A DNA stretch of 64,000 nucleotides from JBGPTF01 sp041490445 (lineage in GTDB: Bacteria; Acidobacteriota; Terriglobia; Acidiferrales; UBA7541). The notes beneath the pieces are model-generated. The model did not search any database, was not told the DNA's origin, and was given only the letters and a program-made list of their open reading frames with translations. The stretch lies in contig JBGPTF010000011.1 in the NCBI GenBank assembly GCA_041490445.1, forward strand, positions 97,232-161,231. The letters are read 5' to 3'. The stretch's first letter is position 1, and each line of letters starts with the position of its first letter. Position numbers and translations under genes: made by a program. Positions 19,410 through 28,793 of this stretch are shown one piece after another.

Positions 19410-19599
19410 GGGCCCTCTTGGCAGTTCCCGCAAGGCGGGGCCGGGCTCGGGCCCGTTGCCTCGGGGGAATCGCACCGAAAGTCAGCAGCAGACCCGTTTG
19501 GGAGTAGCAGTAGGGGCTGGTGGCAGGGAACGTCTGCTTGGAATCCACCAGAAAAATAAACGCGCCTGAAACTTCAGGCTTTGTGAAGGAATGAACTCG

Positions 19600-20859
19600 A
19601 TGAGCATCAGTCTTGCAGAATTGAAAGATCGCAATATCACCGATCTGGCGAAGATTGCGAAGGAATTGAACATTCCCGGGGCCAGCGGCATGCGCAAGCA
19701 GGAGCTGATTTTCCAGATCCTGCGCGCGCAAACGGAGAAGAACGGATTGATCTTCTCCGAAGGCGTGCTGGAATGCCTGCCCGACGGCTTCGGCTTTCTC
19801 CGCGCGCCCGAATACAATTACCTGCCGGGCCCCGACGATATCTACGTCTCGCCTTCGCAAATCCGCAAATTCGACCTGCGCACCGGCGACACCGTTTCCG
19901 GACAGGTGCGGCCGCCGAAGGACGGCGAGCGCTACTTCGCGCTGATCAAGGTGGAAGCCGTCAACTTCGAAGACCCGGAAGTCGCGCGCAACAAGATTTT
20001 CTTCGACAACCTGACGCCGCTATACCCGCAGGAACGCATCCGGCTGGAGACGACGAAGGAAAACCTGACGGGCCGCGTGCTCGACATGCTCTGCCCCGTC
20101 GGCAAAGGCCAGCGCGGATTGATCGTCGCGCCGCCGCGCACCGGTAAAACGATGATGCTGCAGTCCGTCGCCAATTCCGTTACTACGAATCATCCGGAAA
20201 TCGCGCTGATCGTGCTGCTGATTGACGAGCGGCCGGAAGAAGTGACCGACATGCAGCGCACGGTGAAAGGCGAAGTGATCAGCTCGACGTTCGATGAGCC
20301 GCCGCAGCGGCACATTCAGGTCGCGGAAATGGTGCTCGAAAAGGCGAAACGGCTGGTGGAGCACAAACGCGACGTGGTGATCCTGCTCGACTCGCTGACC
20401 CGCCTGGGCCGCGCCTACAACGCGGTGACGCCGCCTTCGGGCAAAGTGCTCTCGGGCGGTATTGACGCGAACGCCTTGCAGCGGCCGCGGCGCTTCTTCG
20501 CCGCTGCGCGCAACATCGAAGAGGGCGGCTCGCTCACGATCATCGCCACCGCGCTGATTGATACGGGCAGCCGCATGGACGACGTGATTTTCGAGGAATT
20601 CAAAGGCACCGGCAACATGGAGATCAATCTCGACCGGCGGCTGGTGGACAAGCGCGTCTTCCCGACGATCGACATCAACCGTTCCGGCACCCGGAAGGAC
20701 GAACTACTGCTGCCGGCCGACGAGCTGAACCGCATCTGGGTGCTGCGCAAAGTGCTCAGCCCGCTCTCGACCGTAGAAGCCATGGAGCTGCTGCTGGGCC
20801 GGCTCTCGAAGACGAAGAACAACGCCGAATTCCTCGCTTCGATGTCGAGCCCTGCCTAA
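19600..20859 (+). CDS. rho: transcription termination factor Rho
   Basis: About 419 residues. The N-terminal Rho domain (LAELKDRNITDLAKIAKELN) and cold-shock-like RNA-binding domain (GFGFLRAPEYNYLPGPDDIYVS split over two strands) precede the RecA-like ATPase with Walker A APPRTGKT and the LLIDERPEEVTDM motif. It is a hexameric RNA helicase that ends untranslated transcripts. Two ATGs are possible, at 19591 and 19600; the AAGGA at about 19585 is better spaced for the second. A 6-bp hairpin at 19564-19579 lies just before the ribosome-binding site. Confidence 0.95.
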   Translation: MSISLAELKDRNITDLAKIAKELNIPGASGMRKQELIFQILRAQTEKNGLIFSEGVLECLPDGFGFLRAPEYNYLPGPDDIYVSPSQIRKFDLRTGDTVSGQVRPPKDGERYFALIKVEAVNFEDPEVARNKIFFDNLTPLYPQERIRLETTKENLTGRVLDMLCPVGKGQRGLIVAPPRTGKTMMLQSVANSVTTNHPEIALIVLLIDERPEEVTDMQRTVKGEVISSTFDEPPQRHIQVAEMVLEKAKRLVEHKRDVVILLDSLTRLGRAYNAVTPPSGKVLSGGIDANALQRPRRFFAAARNIEEGGSLTIIATALIDTGSRMDDVIFEEFKGTGNMEINLDRRLVDKRVFPTIDINRSGTRKDELLLPADELNRIWVLRKVLSPLSTVEAMELLLGRLSKTKNNAEFLASMSSPA

Positions 20860-20945
20860 TCGCGCTTCCCCGCCGGCGAAAACAAGCACAAACAAGACGC
20901 TGCTTCTACAGTGGAAGGATTGTGCTCCGAAATTCTCGCAGGAGT

Positions 20946-21644
20946 TTACGGAGTTCCGCGCACGGTGGATGCGGCATCCGAGCGCGATTGGGCGAGCAGG
21001 ACAACCAGCCGCGCAACTTCTTCGGCGTCCATCGCCGAGCTGTCCACCAGAACCGCGCCGGGCGCGTGAACCAGCGGCGAGGTGGAGCGCTCGCGGTCGC
21101 GGCGGTCGCGTTCGCGGACTTCTTCGCGTGTCTGCTCGAGGGAGATGGCTTCGCCCTTTTGCTGGTGCTCGCGCCAGCGGCGGTCGGCGCGAACTTCAGG
21201 GGAAGCGGTGAGATAAATCTTCAAATCCGCATCGGGAAAAACGACGCTGCCGATGTCGCGGCCCTCCATCACCACGCCGCCGAGGACCCCGGCACGCCGC
21301 TGCTCGGCCACCATCACTTTCCGCACACCGGAAATCACAGCAATCATGGATGCCGCCTGCGCCACCTGGGGCGTGCGGATGGCTTCGGTTACGTCCTCGC
21401 CGTCGAGGATCACGCGCTGCTCTTCGCCGCGCGCGCGCAAATCGATGTGGGTCTTCCCGGCAAGCGCGATGAGCTTTTCGGTCGCGTCGAACGGCACGCC
21501 TTCGCGCAGCGCTTTCAGTGCAAACGCGCGGTACATCGCGCCGGTGTCCACATAGACGCAGCCGAGAAGTTGCGACACGCGCCGGGCAACCGTGCTCTTT
21601 CCCGAACCGACCGGCCCGTCAATCGCGATGATTACTTTCCGCAT
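20946..21644 (-). CDS. cmk: cytidylate kinase
   Basis: 232 residues. The P-loop is GPVGSGKST (10-18), followed by VDTGAMYRA, which contacts the nucleotide. GRDIGSVVFPDA and the arginine-rich ADRRWREH and RDRRDRERS segments form the lid. It phosphorylates CMP and dCMP. It starts 28 nt after mutL ends on the same strand, so the two are probably co-transcribed. Confidence 0.95.
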   Translation of the reverse strand: MRKVIIAIDGPVGSGKSTVARRVSQLLGCVYVDTGAMYRAFALKALREGVPFDATEKLIALAGKTHIDLRARGEEQRVILDGEDVTEAIRTPQVAQAASMIAVISGVRKVMVAEQRRAGVLGGVVMEGRDIGSVVFPDADLKIYLTASPEVRADRRWREHQQKGEAISLEQTREEVRERDRRDRERSTSPLVHAPGAVLVDSSAMDAEEVARLVVLLAQSRSDAASTVRGTP

Positions 21645-21672
21645 GTATCGAAAATGGATGGGGCTCGCAGCC

Positions 21673-23625
21673 TCAAATTCGTTTGAACGCGCGCTCGATT
21701 TCGCGCACGGAGTAACGCAGCACGACCGGCCGGCCGTGCGGGCAGCTCATCGGGTATTCCGTCTTCGCCAGCTCGGCGAGCAGCCACTCCATTTTCGTCT
21801 GGTCGAGCGGCGTATTCGCCTTGATCGCCGCGTGGCAGGAAGTGGATGCGGCGATCTTGGCCTGCAACGAATCGATCGAAATCGCCTGCGCCTCGCGCGC
21901 GATCCCGTCGAGAATTTCCGCGAGAAGCTTTTCCGCATCCGAAGCGGCGATGCCCGCCGGCGCAGCTTGAATCGCCACGCTGCGCTGGCCCATCAATTCA
22001 GCCTCAAAACCGTTCGCGCGCAGCTCTTCGGCGATCTGCTCAAAGGTCGCAAGCTGCCGCGGCGAAAGCTCCACGACGAGCGGCACGAGCAGACGCTGGC
22101 CGCCCAGTTCGCCTTCACGCCGCGCGCGCAAGTGCTGCTCGAACAGGACGCGCTCGTGCGCCACGTGCTGGTCAATGATCCACAGCCCTTCGCCGTTCAC
22201 GGCAACGATGAAACTGTTGTTTACCTGCCCGAGCGGTTTCAGGTCCGTGATTTCTTCCGGGCGCGGCAGCGTTGCCGGCGCTACGGCTGCCGCCGCAGCG
22301 CTCGACGGCGATGCTTCGCCGCTGCGCCCGGCGACCGGGAATTCAATTGCGCCGTCGGAACCGAACGGAAGCCGCTGCGGCAGGGGCTGCTGCGGCGCGC
22401 CGGAAAGCTCGAAGCCTTCGGCAAAGCCCACGCCACTTCCAAGCGGAGTGGGGATCATCGCGCGCGGCGGGCCGAGTGTTTCGCCTGCGCCGGCAGCCGC
22501 AGCGACCGCCGCCGTGCGCACTGTTTCTCCGGTCACCGGCGATGAAGATACCTTGGCGCCCGCAGGAAAGCCCGCAATGGGCCGCGCATTGGCGAGCGCA
22601 TGGCGAATCGAGTCGCGCGAAAAATCGTGGATGAACTGCGGATGGCGGAAGCGCACCTCGATTTTCGAAGGGTGCACATTCACGTCCACTTCCCGGTACG
22701 GAATATCGAGAAAGAGCAGCACCGCCGGAAACGCCATCGGCGGCATGATGTTGCGATACGCCTCGTGGATCGCATGCAGGATCAGGCGGTCGCGCACCAG
22801 GCGCCGGTTCACGAAGATGTAGATCCCGTTGCGATTCGTTCGCTGCACCTCAGGGCGCGAAGCAAACCCGCCGGCGCGCACGAGTTCTGCCTGCTCTTCG
22901 GCGTCGAGCTCGGGCTCGGTGATGGCCGATCGCACGGGCGATTCGGAGGGCGGGATCTCGAGCAATTCATCGAGCGCCGCCCGCCCGAAGAGCTGGTAGA
23001 CGCGGTCGGCAAGCTGCGCGACCGGCGTGACGTTGACGATGTCCTGCGACGGCGTCTTCAGCACGAACTGCTTGTCCGGATGGGCGAGCGCGTAGTGGGT
23101 GACGAGCGAGGCGATGTGGCCCAGTTCGGTGGTTTCGGATTTCAGGAATTTGCGCCGCGCGGGCACGCAATAGAAAATGTCCGCGACACTCATCGACGTG
23201 CCTACCGGCACGCCCGCGGGCTTCACACTGACGAGTTTGCCGCCCGCGAATTCGATGCGCGTTCCCTGCTCTTCTTCCGCCGCGCGCGTTTCGAGCAGCA
23301 GGCGCGAGATGGCCGCAATCGAGGGAAGCGCTTCGCCGCGAAAGCCGAGGGTGGCGATCGCAAGCAGATCGTCCGCCGTGCGCAGCTTCGACGTGGCGTG
23401 GCGCTCGAAGGAAAGTAGCGCGTCGTCGCGGCTCATGCCGTAGCCGTCGTCCAGGACGCGAATCATCCGCTTGCCGCCCGATTCCACTTCGATGCGGATG
23501 GACTTCGCGCCGGCATCGAGCGCGTTTTCGAGCAGCTCCTTCACAACGGAAGCAGGCCGCTCGACCACTTCGCCCGCGGCGATTTTGTTGGCGACGTTTT
23601 CGGGAAGGATTCGGATGCGCGACAT
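21673..23625 (-). CDS. mutL: DNA mismatch repair protein MutL
   Basis: 650 residues. The GHKL ATPase domain shows ENALDAGA (motif I), DDGYGMS (motif II) and RGEALPSI (motif III). A Pro/Ala-rich linker (about 335-460) leads to a C-terminal domain with DQHVAHERVLFEQ at 485-497, which matches the DQHA(x)2E(x)4E endonuclease signature, plus CHAAIKA near 598 and CPHGRP near 629. It is therefore probably the nicking type of MutL found in bacteria without MutH. It is upstream of cmk and probably co-transcribed with it. Confidence 0.95.
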   Translation of the reverse strand: MSRIRILPENVANKIAAGEVVERPASVVKELLENALDAGAKSIRIEVESGGKRMIRVLDDGYGMSRDDALLSFERHATSKLRTADDLLAIATLGFRGEALPSIAAISRLLLETRAAEEEQGTRIEFAGGKLVSVKPAGVPVGTSMSVADIFYCVPARRKFLKSETTELGHIASLVTHYALAHPDKQFVLKTPSQDIVNVTPVAQLADRVYQLFGRAALDELLEIPPSESPVRSAITEPELDAEEQAELVRAGGFASRPEVQRTNRNGIYIFVNRRLVRDRLILHAIHEAYRNIMPPMAFPAVLLFLDIPYREVDVNVHPSKIEVRFRHPQFIHDFSRDSIRHALANARPIAGFPAGAKVSSSPVTGETVRTAAVAAAAGAGETLGPPRAMIPTPLGSGVGFAEGFELSGAPQQPLPQRLPFGSDGAIEFPVAGRSGEASPSSAAAAAVAPATLPRPEEITDLKPLGQVNNSFIVAVNGEGLWIIDQHVAHERVLFEQHLRARREGELGGQRLLVPLVVELSPRQLATFEQIAEELRANGFEAELMGQRSVAIQAAPAGIAASDAEKLLAEILDGIAREAQAISIDSLQAKIAASTSCHAAIKANTPLDQTKMEWLLAELAKTEYPMSCPHGRPVVLRYSVREIERAFKRI

Positions 23626-23719
23626 CAGTTATGTCCCGGCATTATGAAACCACAGATCAACAGAGATGGACACTGATAAGGTGTGGGAAGCCGGCCGCGC
23701 ACCGAAGGCCACTTCATGT

Positions 23720-25504
23720 TCATTTCTCTTTGTCTCGAAGCTGGATCCCCAATTCAAGGAGCTGATCGGGACTAACTTCAGAAGGTGAGTCAGCCATGAG
23801 GTCCTGGGCGGCGGTGGTTTTCGGAAAGGCGATGACCTCGCGGATGGATTTTTCTCCCGCGAGGAGCATGACGACGCGGTCGAGTCCCAGGGCGATGCCG
23901 CCATGCGGCGGCGTGCCGTAGGTAAGCGCATCGAGAAAAAACCCGAAGCGCTGGCGCGCCTGCTCATCGGTCAGGCCGAGGGCGCGGAACGCGCGGGCCT
24001 GCACATCCTGCCGGTGAATCCGGATGCTGCCCGAGCCCAGCTCGACGCCGTTCAGCACCAAGTCGTACCCCTTCGAGCGCACTTCGCCGCGCCGCTCGGG
24101 ATCTTCGAGCTTGTCGAGGTCTTCCTCGACGATGCCGGTGAAGGGATGCTGCGCGGAAACCCATTGCTTTTCCGCCTCGCTCCATTCGAACAGCGGAAAG
24201 CCGGTGAGCCACAGAAACTCCCAGCGGTTTTTCGGAATCAGGTTCAGCTTGTCCGCGAGATGCAGGCGCAGTTGTCCGGCGATGAGCGCCGCGGCGTCGG
24301 CGCCCTTGACCGGTTGCTTTGCGGAGACGGCGAGGATCAAGTCGCCCGGCTTCGCGCCAGTCGCTTCGACGAGTTTTTTCAGGCCGTCCGCACCAAAGTT
24401 TTTTTCGAGGGAAGACGCGATCCCTTCGTTCGTGACCTTCACGGTATAGAGCCCGCGCGCGCCGAGCGACTTTGCCTGCTCGGTCCATTCGTCGAGCTGC
24501 TTGCGCGACGATGAGGCGGCGCCGGGGGCGACAATCGCCTGCACACTGCCGGCGAACTGGAAGACCGCGCGCGCCGGCTCGAAGTGCGCCGTCACGTCGC
24601 GCAACTCCATGCCGAAGCGCAGGTCGGGCTTGTCGGTGCCGTAGCGGCGCAGCGCTTCCTTGTATTCCATGTGGCGGAACGGCACCTCGACTTTGACCCC
24701 CGCAACGCCGCACGCGCGCACCATCACGCGCTCGATGACGTCGAACACATCCTGCCGGCGCGGAAACGACATTTCGAGATCGAGCTGCGTGAATTCCGGC
24801 TGGCGGTCGGCGCGCTGGTCCTCGTCGCGGAAGCAGCGCACGATCTGGAAGTAGCGATCCATGCCGGAAATCATCAGGATCTGCTTGAAAATCTGCGGCG
24901 ATTGCGGCAGCGCGTAAAACTGCCCGTGATGGACGCGGCTCGGCACGAGATAGTCGCGAGCGCCTTCGGGCGTCGAGCGGGTCAGCATCGGCGTCTCGAT
25001 CTCGTAGAAGCCGAGCTCGTCAAGCGTCTTGCGAATCTCGAGAACCACGCGGTGGCGCAGCGCGAGATTGCGGTGCGGCCTCGGCCGGCGCAAGTCGATG
25101 TAGCGGTAACGCAAGCGCGTCTCTTCGCTCGCGTTGACTTCGTCTTCGACCTGGAACGGCGGCGTCTTCGCCGTATTGAGGATGTGGACGGCCGCGCCGA
25201 TGACTTCGACTTCGCCCGTGGCAAGGTCCAAGTTCGGTTTTTCGCGCGCCACGACCCGGCCTTCGATGGCGACGACGAATTCCGAGCGCAGTTGTTCGGC
25301 CTTCTTGTGGGCTTCGGGAAACTTTTCGCCGTTGAAGATAATCTGGGCGATGCCGGCGCGGTCGCGCAGGTCAATGAAGATCAGGCTGCCGAGGTCGCGG
25401 CGGCGATGGACCCAGCCGAACAGGACGACGTCGCGTCCGGCGTTCGCGGCGCGCAGATCACCGCAATAGTGTGTGCGTTTCAGATTCTCGAGCGGGTCAA
25501 GCAA
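23720..25504 (-). CDS. aspS: aspartyl-tRNA synthetase
   Basis: 594 residues, the bacterial type with an inserted GAD domain in the middle. An OB-fold anticodon domain (GWVHRRRDLGSLIFIDLRD region) comes first. The class II core shows QFYALPQSPQIFKQ, FRDEDQRADRQPEFTQ (motif 2) and the C-terminal GLDRVVMLLAG (motif 3). The start is probably TTG at 25504, with AAGGTGAT upstream. It is 24 nt downstream of hisS, as commonly paired. Whether it also charges tRNA-Asn cannot be settled from this window. Confidence 0.94.
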   Translation of the reverse strand: MLDPLENLKRTHYCGDLRAANAGRDVVLFGWVHRRRDLGSLIFIDLRDRAGIAQIIFNGEKFPEAHKKAEQLRSEFVVAIEGRVVAREKPNLDLATGEVEVIGAAVHILNTAKTPPFQVEDEVNASEETRLRYRYIDLRRPRPHRNLALRHRVVLEIRKTLDELGFYEIETPMLTRSTPEGARDYLVPSRVHHGQFYALPQSPQIFKQILMISGMDRYFQIVRCFRDEDQRADRQPEFTQLDLEMSFPRRQDVFDVIERVMVRACGVAGVKVEVPFRHMEYKEALRRYGTDKPDLRFGMELRDVTAHFEPARAVFQFAGSVQAIVAPGAASSSRKQLDEWTEQAKSLGARGLYTVKVTNEGIASSLEKNFGADGLKKLVEATGAKPGDLILAVSAKQPVKGADAAALIAGQLRLHLADKLNLIPKNRWEFLWLTGFPLFEWSEAEKQWVSAQHPFTGIVEEDLDKLEDPERRGEVRSKGYDLVLNGVELGSGSIRIHRQDVQARAFRALGLTDEQARQRFGFFLDALTYGTPPHGGIALGLDRVVMLLAGEKSIREVIAFPKTTAAQDLMADSPSEVSPDQLLELGIQLRDKEK

Positions 25505-25528
25505 GAGCGATCACCTTTCCATCATTTC

Positions 25529-27076
25529 CTATGCGCCTCGAAGATGGGCGACGAGCTCCGATTCCGCGAGCTTCTTCTGCTCGCCGTCGGCGAGGCGCTT
25601 CAACGTGAATTGCTGCGACGCGACTTCGTCCTCACCGATGATGAGCGCATAGCGCGCGCCGAGCTTGTCCGCCAGGCCGATGGATTTCTTGAATTTCATG
25701 TCCTCGGGCGGAACTTCCACGCTCAGGCCTTCGCCGCGCAGCTTTCGCGCCAGCCGCACCGCCGTCGGGTAGGAATTCGCGCCCATCCAGGCGACGAAGA
25801 CATCGAGCCCGCGGAGGGCCGGGGCCTTGCCCGTTTCCTGCAACGAGAGAATCGCGCGGTCGCTCCCGATGGCGAAGCCGATGCCCTTCGTCGGCGGCCC
25901 ACCAAGAAGCTCGACCAGCCCGTCATAGCGTCCGCCGCCGCACACGGCGTTCTGCGAGCCAAGGCCGGCGGCGACGACTTCAAAAGTGGTGCGCGTGTAG
26001 TAGTCCAGGCCGCGGACGAGCCGCCAATTCATTTCATAGGCGATGCCGCGCAGCTTCAGTTCCTCCTGCACCTTCGCAAAATGCTCGCGGCACGCGCCGC
26101 ACAGATGGTCGGAAATGCGAGGCAACTTTTCGATGATGGGCTGCTCTTCCGGAAGTTTCGAATCGAGGACGCGCAGCGGGTTCGTGTCAATGCGCCGCTG
26201 GCTGTCCGGGCCGAGTTTGTCCACAACCTTTTTCAGCTCGGCGCGCAGGAGCTCCACATATTTCGGCCGGCATTCTTTGCAGCCGATGGAGTTGAGGGAA
26301 AGCGTCGTCTGCGACAGCCCCACGCGGGTGAAGAATGCCAGGAGCATTTCGATCAGTTCGGCGTCAATCGCCGGCGCGTCAGAGGCGCCGAGGACCTCCG
26401 CGCCGATCTGGTAAAACTGGCGGTAGCGTCCCTTCTGCGGCCGCTCGCGGCGGAACATCGGGCCGATGTAATACAGCTTCACATTGCCTGGGAGCGTGTG
26501 CATCCCGTGCTCGATATAGGCGCGAACGACCGAAGCCGTCGCCTCCGGCCGCAAGGAGATTTCATCACCCAACTTCATTTTGTGAATTCGCGACAGAACT
26601 TCGAAGAGTTCTTCTTGTTCCCTTTTCGCCCTCCGTTCGTATTCAATCTCGTCCAATTCTTCGTCATCTTCCAAATCTTCCAATTCTCGCCGCCTGCGTT
26701 CACGAATCTCGTCCGCAGTTTGCTTCAGAGTGTGAACTAGCACTCCATTCACAATGGTTCTCGGAATCTCCCCGTCGGCGTAAGCCTTGGCGACTTTTTC
26801 TACAAAGGTTTCAAATGAAGCCCATGAATCCGGAAAACCCAAATCAACAGGGCGATCTTCAAATGTGTAGATCTCTTTGCCAACAATATCCGTGTCTACG
26901 CCGACGGAGCGGGCGAAAAGCTCTGTCTGCTCGAAAATGGGCAGACGAATCTCGCGGTAGTTGAACGACTCGAAAACGTCGCGCGCGGTCTGCTCGAAGT
27001 GATTCCAGAGTGATGACTCTGTTGGGAGGATGTCGCGCACGCCTTTGATGGCTTTAAATTTTCGGTTCTCAGTCAT
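25529..27076 (-). CDS. hisS: histidyl-tRNA synthetase with an unusual internal insertion
   Basis: 515 residues, about 90 more than the usual 420-430. Recognisable parts are KGVRDILP at the N terminus, SLRPEATASVVRAY, motif 2 FRRERPQKGRYRQF, the histidine-binding LDYYTRTTFE and GGGRYDGL, and a C-terminal anticodon domain. In relatives YTFEDR is followed directly by (D)GDxLSLRPE. Here about 94 residues (about 76-169) lie between them, including a charged coiled-coil-like stretch rich in Glu and Arg. The DNA of the insert (26570-26851) is visibly poorer in GC than its surroundings. ATG at 27076 is preferred to an in-frame TTG 18 nt earlier. Confidence 0.92.
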   Translation of the reverse strand: MTENRKFKAIKGVRDILPTESSLWNHFEQTARDVFESFNYREIRLPIFEQTELFARSVGVDTDIVGKEIYTFEDRPVDLGFPDSWASFETFVEKVAKAYADGEIPRTIVNGVLVHTLKQTADEIRERRRRELEDLEDDEELDEIEYERRAKREQEELFEVLSRIHKMKLGDEISLRPEATASVVRAYIEHGMHTLPGNVKLYYIGPMFRRERPQKGRYRQFYQIGAEVLGASDAPAIDAELIEMLLAFFTRVGLSQTTLSLNSIGCKECRPKYVELLRAELKKVVDKLGPDSQRRIDTNPLRVLDSKLPEEQPIIEKLPRISDHLCGACREHFAKVQEELKLRGIAYEMNWRLVRGLDYYTRTTFEVVAAGLGSQNAVCGGGRYDGLVELLGGPPTKGIGFAIGSDRAILSLQETGKAPALRGLDVFVAWMGANSYPTAVRLARKLRGEGLSVEVPPEDMKFKKSIGLADKLGARYALIIGEDEVASQQFTLKRLADGEQKKLAESELVAHLRGA

Positions 27077-27146
27077 TCCGCATCCATGACTCAACTTCCC
27101 GCTTCGTGCGTCAGCCGCAGAGTGGCTAGTGGTTAGTGACGAGTGT

Positions 27147-27521
27147 CTACAAGACGGTAAGTTTTCGCCGGATTGCCGCCAGCATCTTCTGCAACTCCGC
27201 GATTCCTTCTGCGATCTGCGTTGCCTCCACTTGTCTGCAATAGCCGAGATCGACGCTTAACAAGAGTTGTGTTTCCAGTTCCGCAAGCGAGCCGCTCGCA
27301 TGAGATAAGAATTGCAAAAACTCGCGTGTGCCATGCCGCGCTTGCCCCTCCGCGATATTTGACGGAACCGAAACGGAAGCGCGCCGCATCTGCGAAATTA
27401 ACCCAAATCTTTCCTCTGGGGGGAATTGCGACGTCAGACAATACACTGACTTCGCCAGGCTCATCCCTTTCTGCCAAACCTGAAGTTCCTTGTAATGTCG
27501 CGGCTTGGCGCTGTCCGTCAT
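27147..27521 (-). CDS. four-helix-bundle protein (23S rRNA intervening-sequence protein family)
   Basis: 124 residues. HYKELQVWQKGMSLA at the start, ISQMRRASVSVPSNIAEG in the middle and GSLAELETQLLLS later are the hallmark segments of the small four-helix-bundle family first noted inside 23S rRNA intervening sequences. Members are also common as free-standing genes, as here, where no rRNA is near. The function is unknown. It begins 23 nt after the gamma-carbonic-anhydrase-like gene, so the two may share a transcript. Confidence 0.85.
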   Translation of the reverse strand: MTDSAKPRHYKELQVWQKGMSLAKSVYCLTSQFPPEERFGLISQMRRASVSVPSNIAEGQARHGTREFLQFLSHASGSLAELETQLLLSVDLGYCRQVEATQIAEGIAELQKMLAAIRRKLTVL

Positions 27522-27544
27522 CGCAAGTCTCCATCCACTCGCCA

Positions 27545-28060
27545 CTAGTCACTTCCGTTCCTATAGGTTTCTTTGTACTCGACGTAGCGGGCGGAGTAGG
27601 CGTCAATTGCGGCCTGGTCCTCGGCGGTGCAGGCGCGGCGGAATTTTCCCGGGTGGCCCAGGAAGAGGCTCCCCGGCGGGACGGCCGTCCCTTCGGGGAC
27701 AAGCGTGCCCGCAGCGATGATGGAGCCCGCGCCGATCTTTGCCCCGTTCAAAAGAATCGAGCCCATGCCGATCAGACAGCGCGATTCGATTGTGCAGCCG
27801 TGCAGGAGGCAGCCGTGGCCGACGGTGACGCCGTCGCCGATGATGAGCGGGAATTCGTCCTTCATCACGTGGAGCACCGAGCCATCCTGAATGTTTGTGC
27901 GCGCGCCGATGCGGATGAAATGCACGTCGCCGCGGATCACCGTGCCCGGCCAGACGCTCGCGTGCTCGCCGATCTGCACGTCGCCAATGACGACGGCGTC
28001 GGGATCAATATAAGCGGTGGCGGCAATCTGCGGCGTCCGCCCGCGATAGCTGCGAATCAA
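27545..28060 (-). CDS. gamma-carbonic-anhydrase-like left-handed beta-helix protein
   Basis: About 171 residues of hexapeptide repeats forming a left-handed beta-helix. The likely metal-site histidines are in GSVLHV and in VGHGCLLHGC, as in the YrdA/CaiE-like gamma-class carbonic anhydrase family. Many such proteins have no measured anhydrase activity, so the catalytic role is open. TTG at 28060 was chosen because GGAGAG precedes it and it gives the family's normal length; the frame stays open to 28135. Confidence 0.85.
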   Translation of the reverse strand: MIRSYRGRTPQIAATAYIDPDAVVIGDVQIGEHASVWPGTVIRGDVHFIRIGARTNIQDGSVLHVMKDEFPLIIGDGVTVGHGCLLHGCTIESRCLIGMGSILLNGAKIGAGSIIAAGTLVPEGTAVPPGSLFLGHPGKFRRACTAEDQAAIDAYSARYVEYKETYRNGSD

Positions 28061-28223
28061 AATCGCTCTCCGGCTGAGAATTTTCGCTGAATCCGAATAA
28101 ACAGGCAAAGTAACACACGCAGCAAGGGCTGACAAGGCAGCCCGCGCAACCCTAGAAAATTCGCAGTACCCTTTTTGGACTGCATGCTACGATGACATCC
28201 AGCTGCAACCAAGGAGCTCCCAC

Positions 28224-28709
28224 ATGCATAAAATCGTTGTGATCACGGCAGCTTCCGTGCTGGTTTTTTGCTCTCCAACCTGTTCGCAATCACAGGACCG
28301 CCAAGGAAACCAAACAAAGGCCTGCATCGGTAAAGCGAACAAGACGACCGTGTCAGCCTACATCATGTTGATCCGGCTTCGGGGCGACTTGTATGGCAAA
28401 TGGAAGGCAACTGGGGTCTGGCCGGATGACCAAGAGGCAAACAAGGCGCTGACTGCCCACAGCCAGTACTGGCGGGATCAGCTCAAAGCCGGCCGAGCGA
28501 TCCTTGGAGGCGGAATGAACGGCGACTACTGGGACAATGTTGCCATTATTATCTTCGAAGCTGGTTCCTTGGCCGAGGCCGATTCAATCGTAAAAAATGA
28601 CCCAGCAGTCAAGGCCTACGTGTTTCAGGCTCAAGTGCGGCCGTTCGATGTTCATTTCCTCACCAATAAATTCACACCTGGAACGCAAGTATGTGCGCAG
28701 CCGAACTAA
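28224..28709 (+). CDS. exported YCII-like domain protein
   Basis: 161 residues with a hydrophobic N-terminal signal (about 1-22) containing cysteines; the LVFC segment is a poor lipobox. The rest (from about AYIMLIRLRG) resembles a YCII-related fold, with AHSQYWRDQLKAGRAILGGG and later IIIFEAGSLAEADSIVKNDP. Members are small proteins of unknown or dehalogenase-like function, usually cytoplasmic, so a signal peptide is unusual. An AAGGAG precedes the ATG. Codon use looks less GC-rich than its neighbours. Confidence 0.65.
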   Translation: MHKIVVITAASVLVFCSPTCSQSQDRQGNQTKACIGKANKTTVSAYIMLIRLRGDLYGKWKATGVWPDDQEANKALTAHSQYWRDQLKAGRAILGGGMNGDYWDNVAIIIFEAGSLAEADSIVKNDPAVKAYVFQAQVRPFDVHFLTNKFTPGTQVCAQPN

Positions 28710-28793
28710 GGCTTCCGCTCCAACTTTCCGCGGAGAATGTGACTACGCGATCATGGGCAGGCAGCCCCGGCACGGAAACGATCTGAATTTGCC

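Noticed and set aside
26570..26851. An intein or intron in hisS
   Set aside because: The insert is in frame without the Cys/Ser start and His-Asn end of inteins, and no intron-like RNA fold or encoded nuclease is present.
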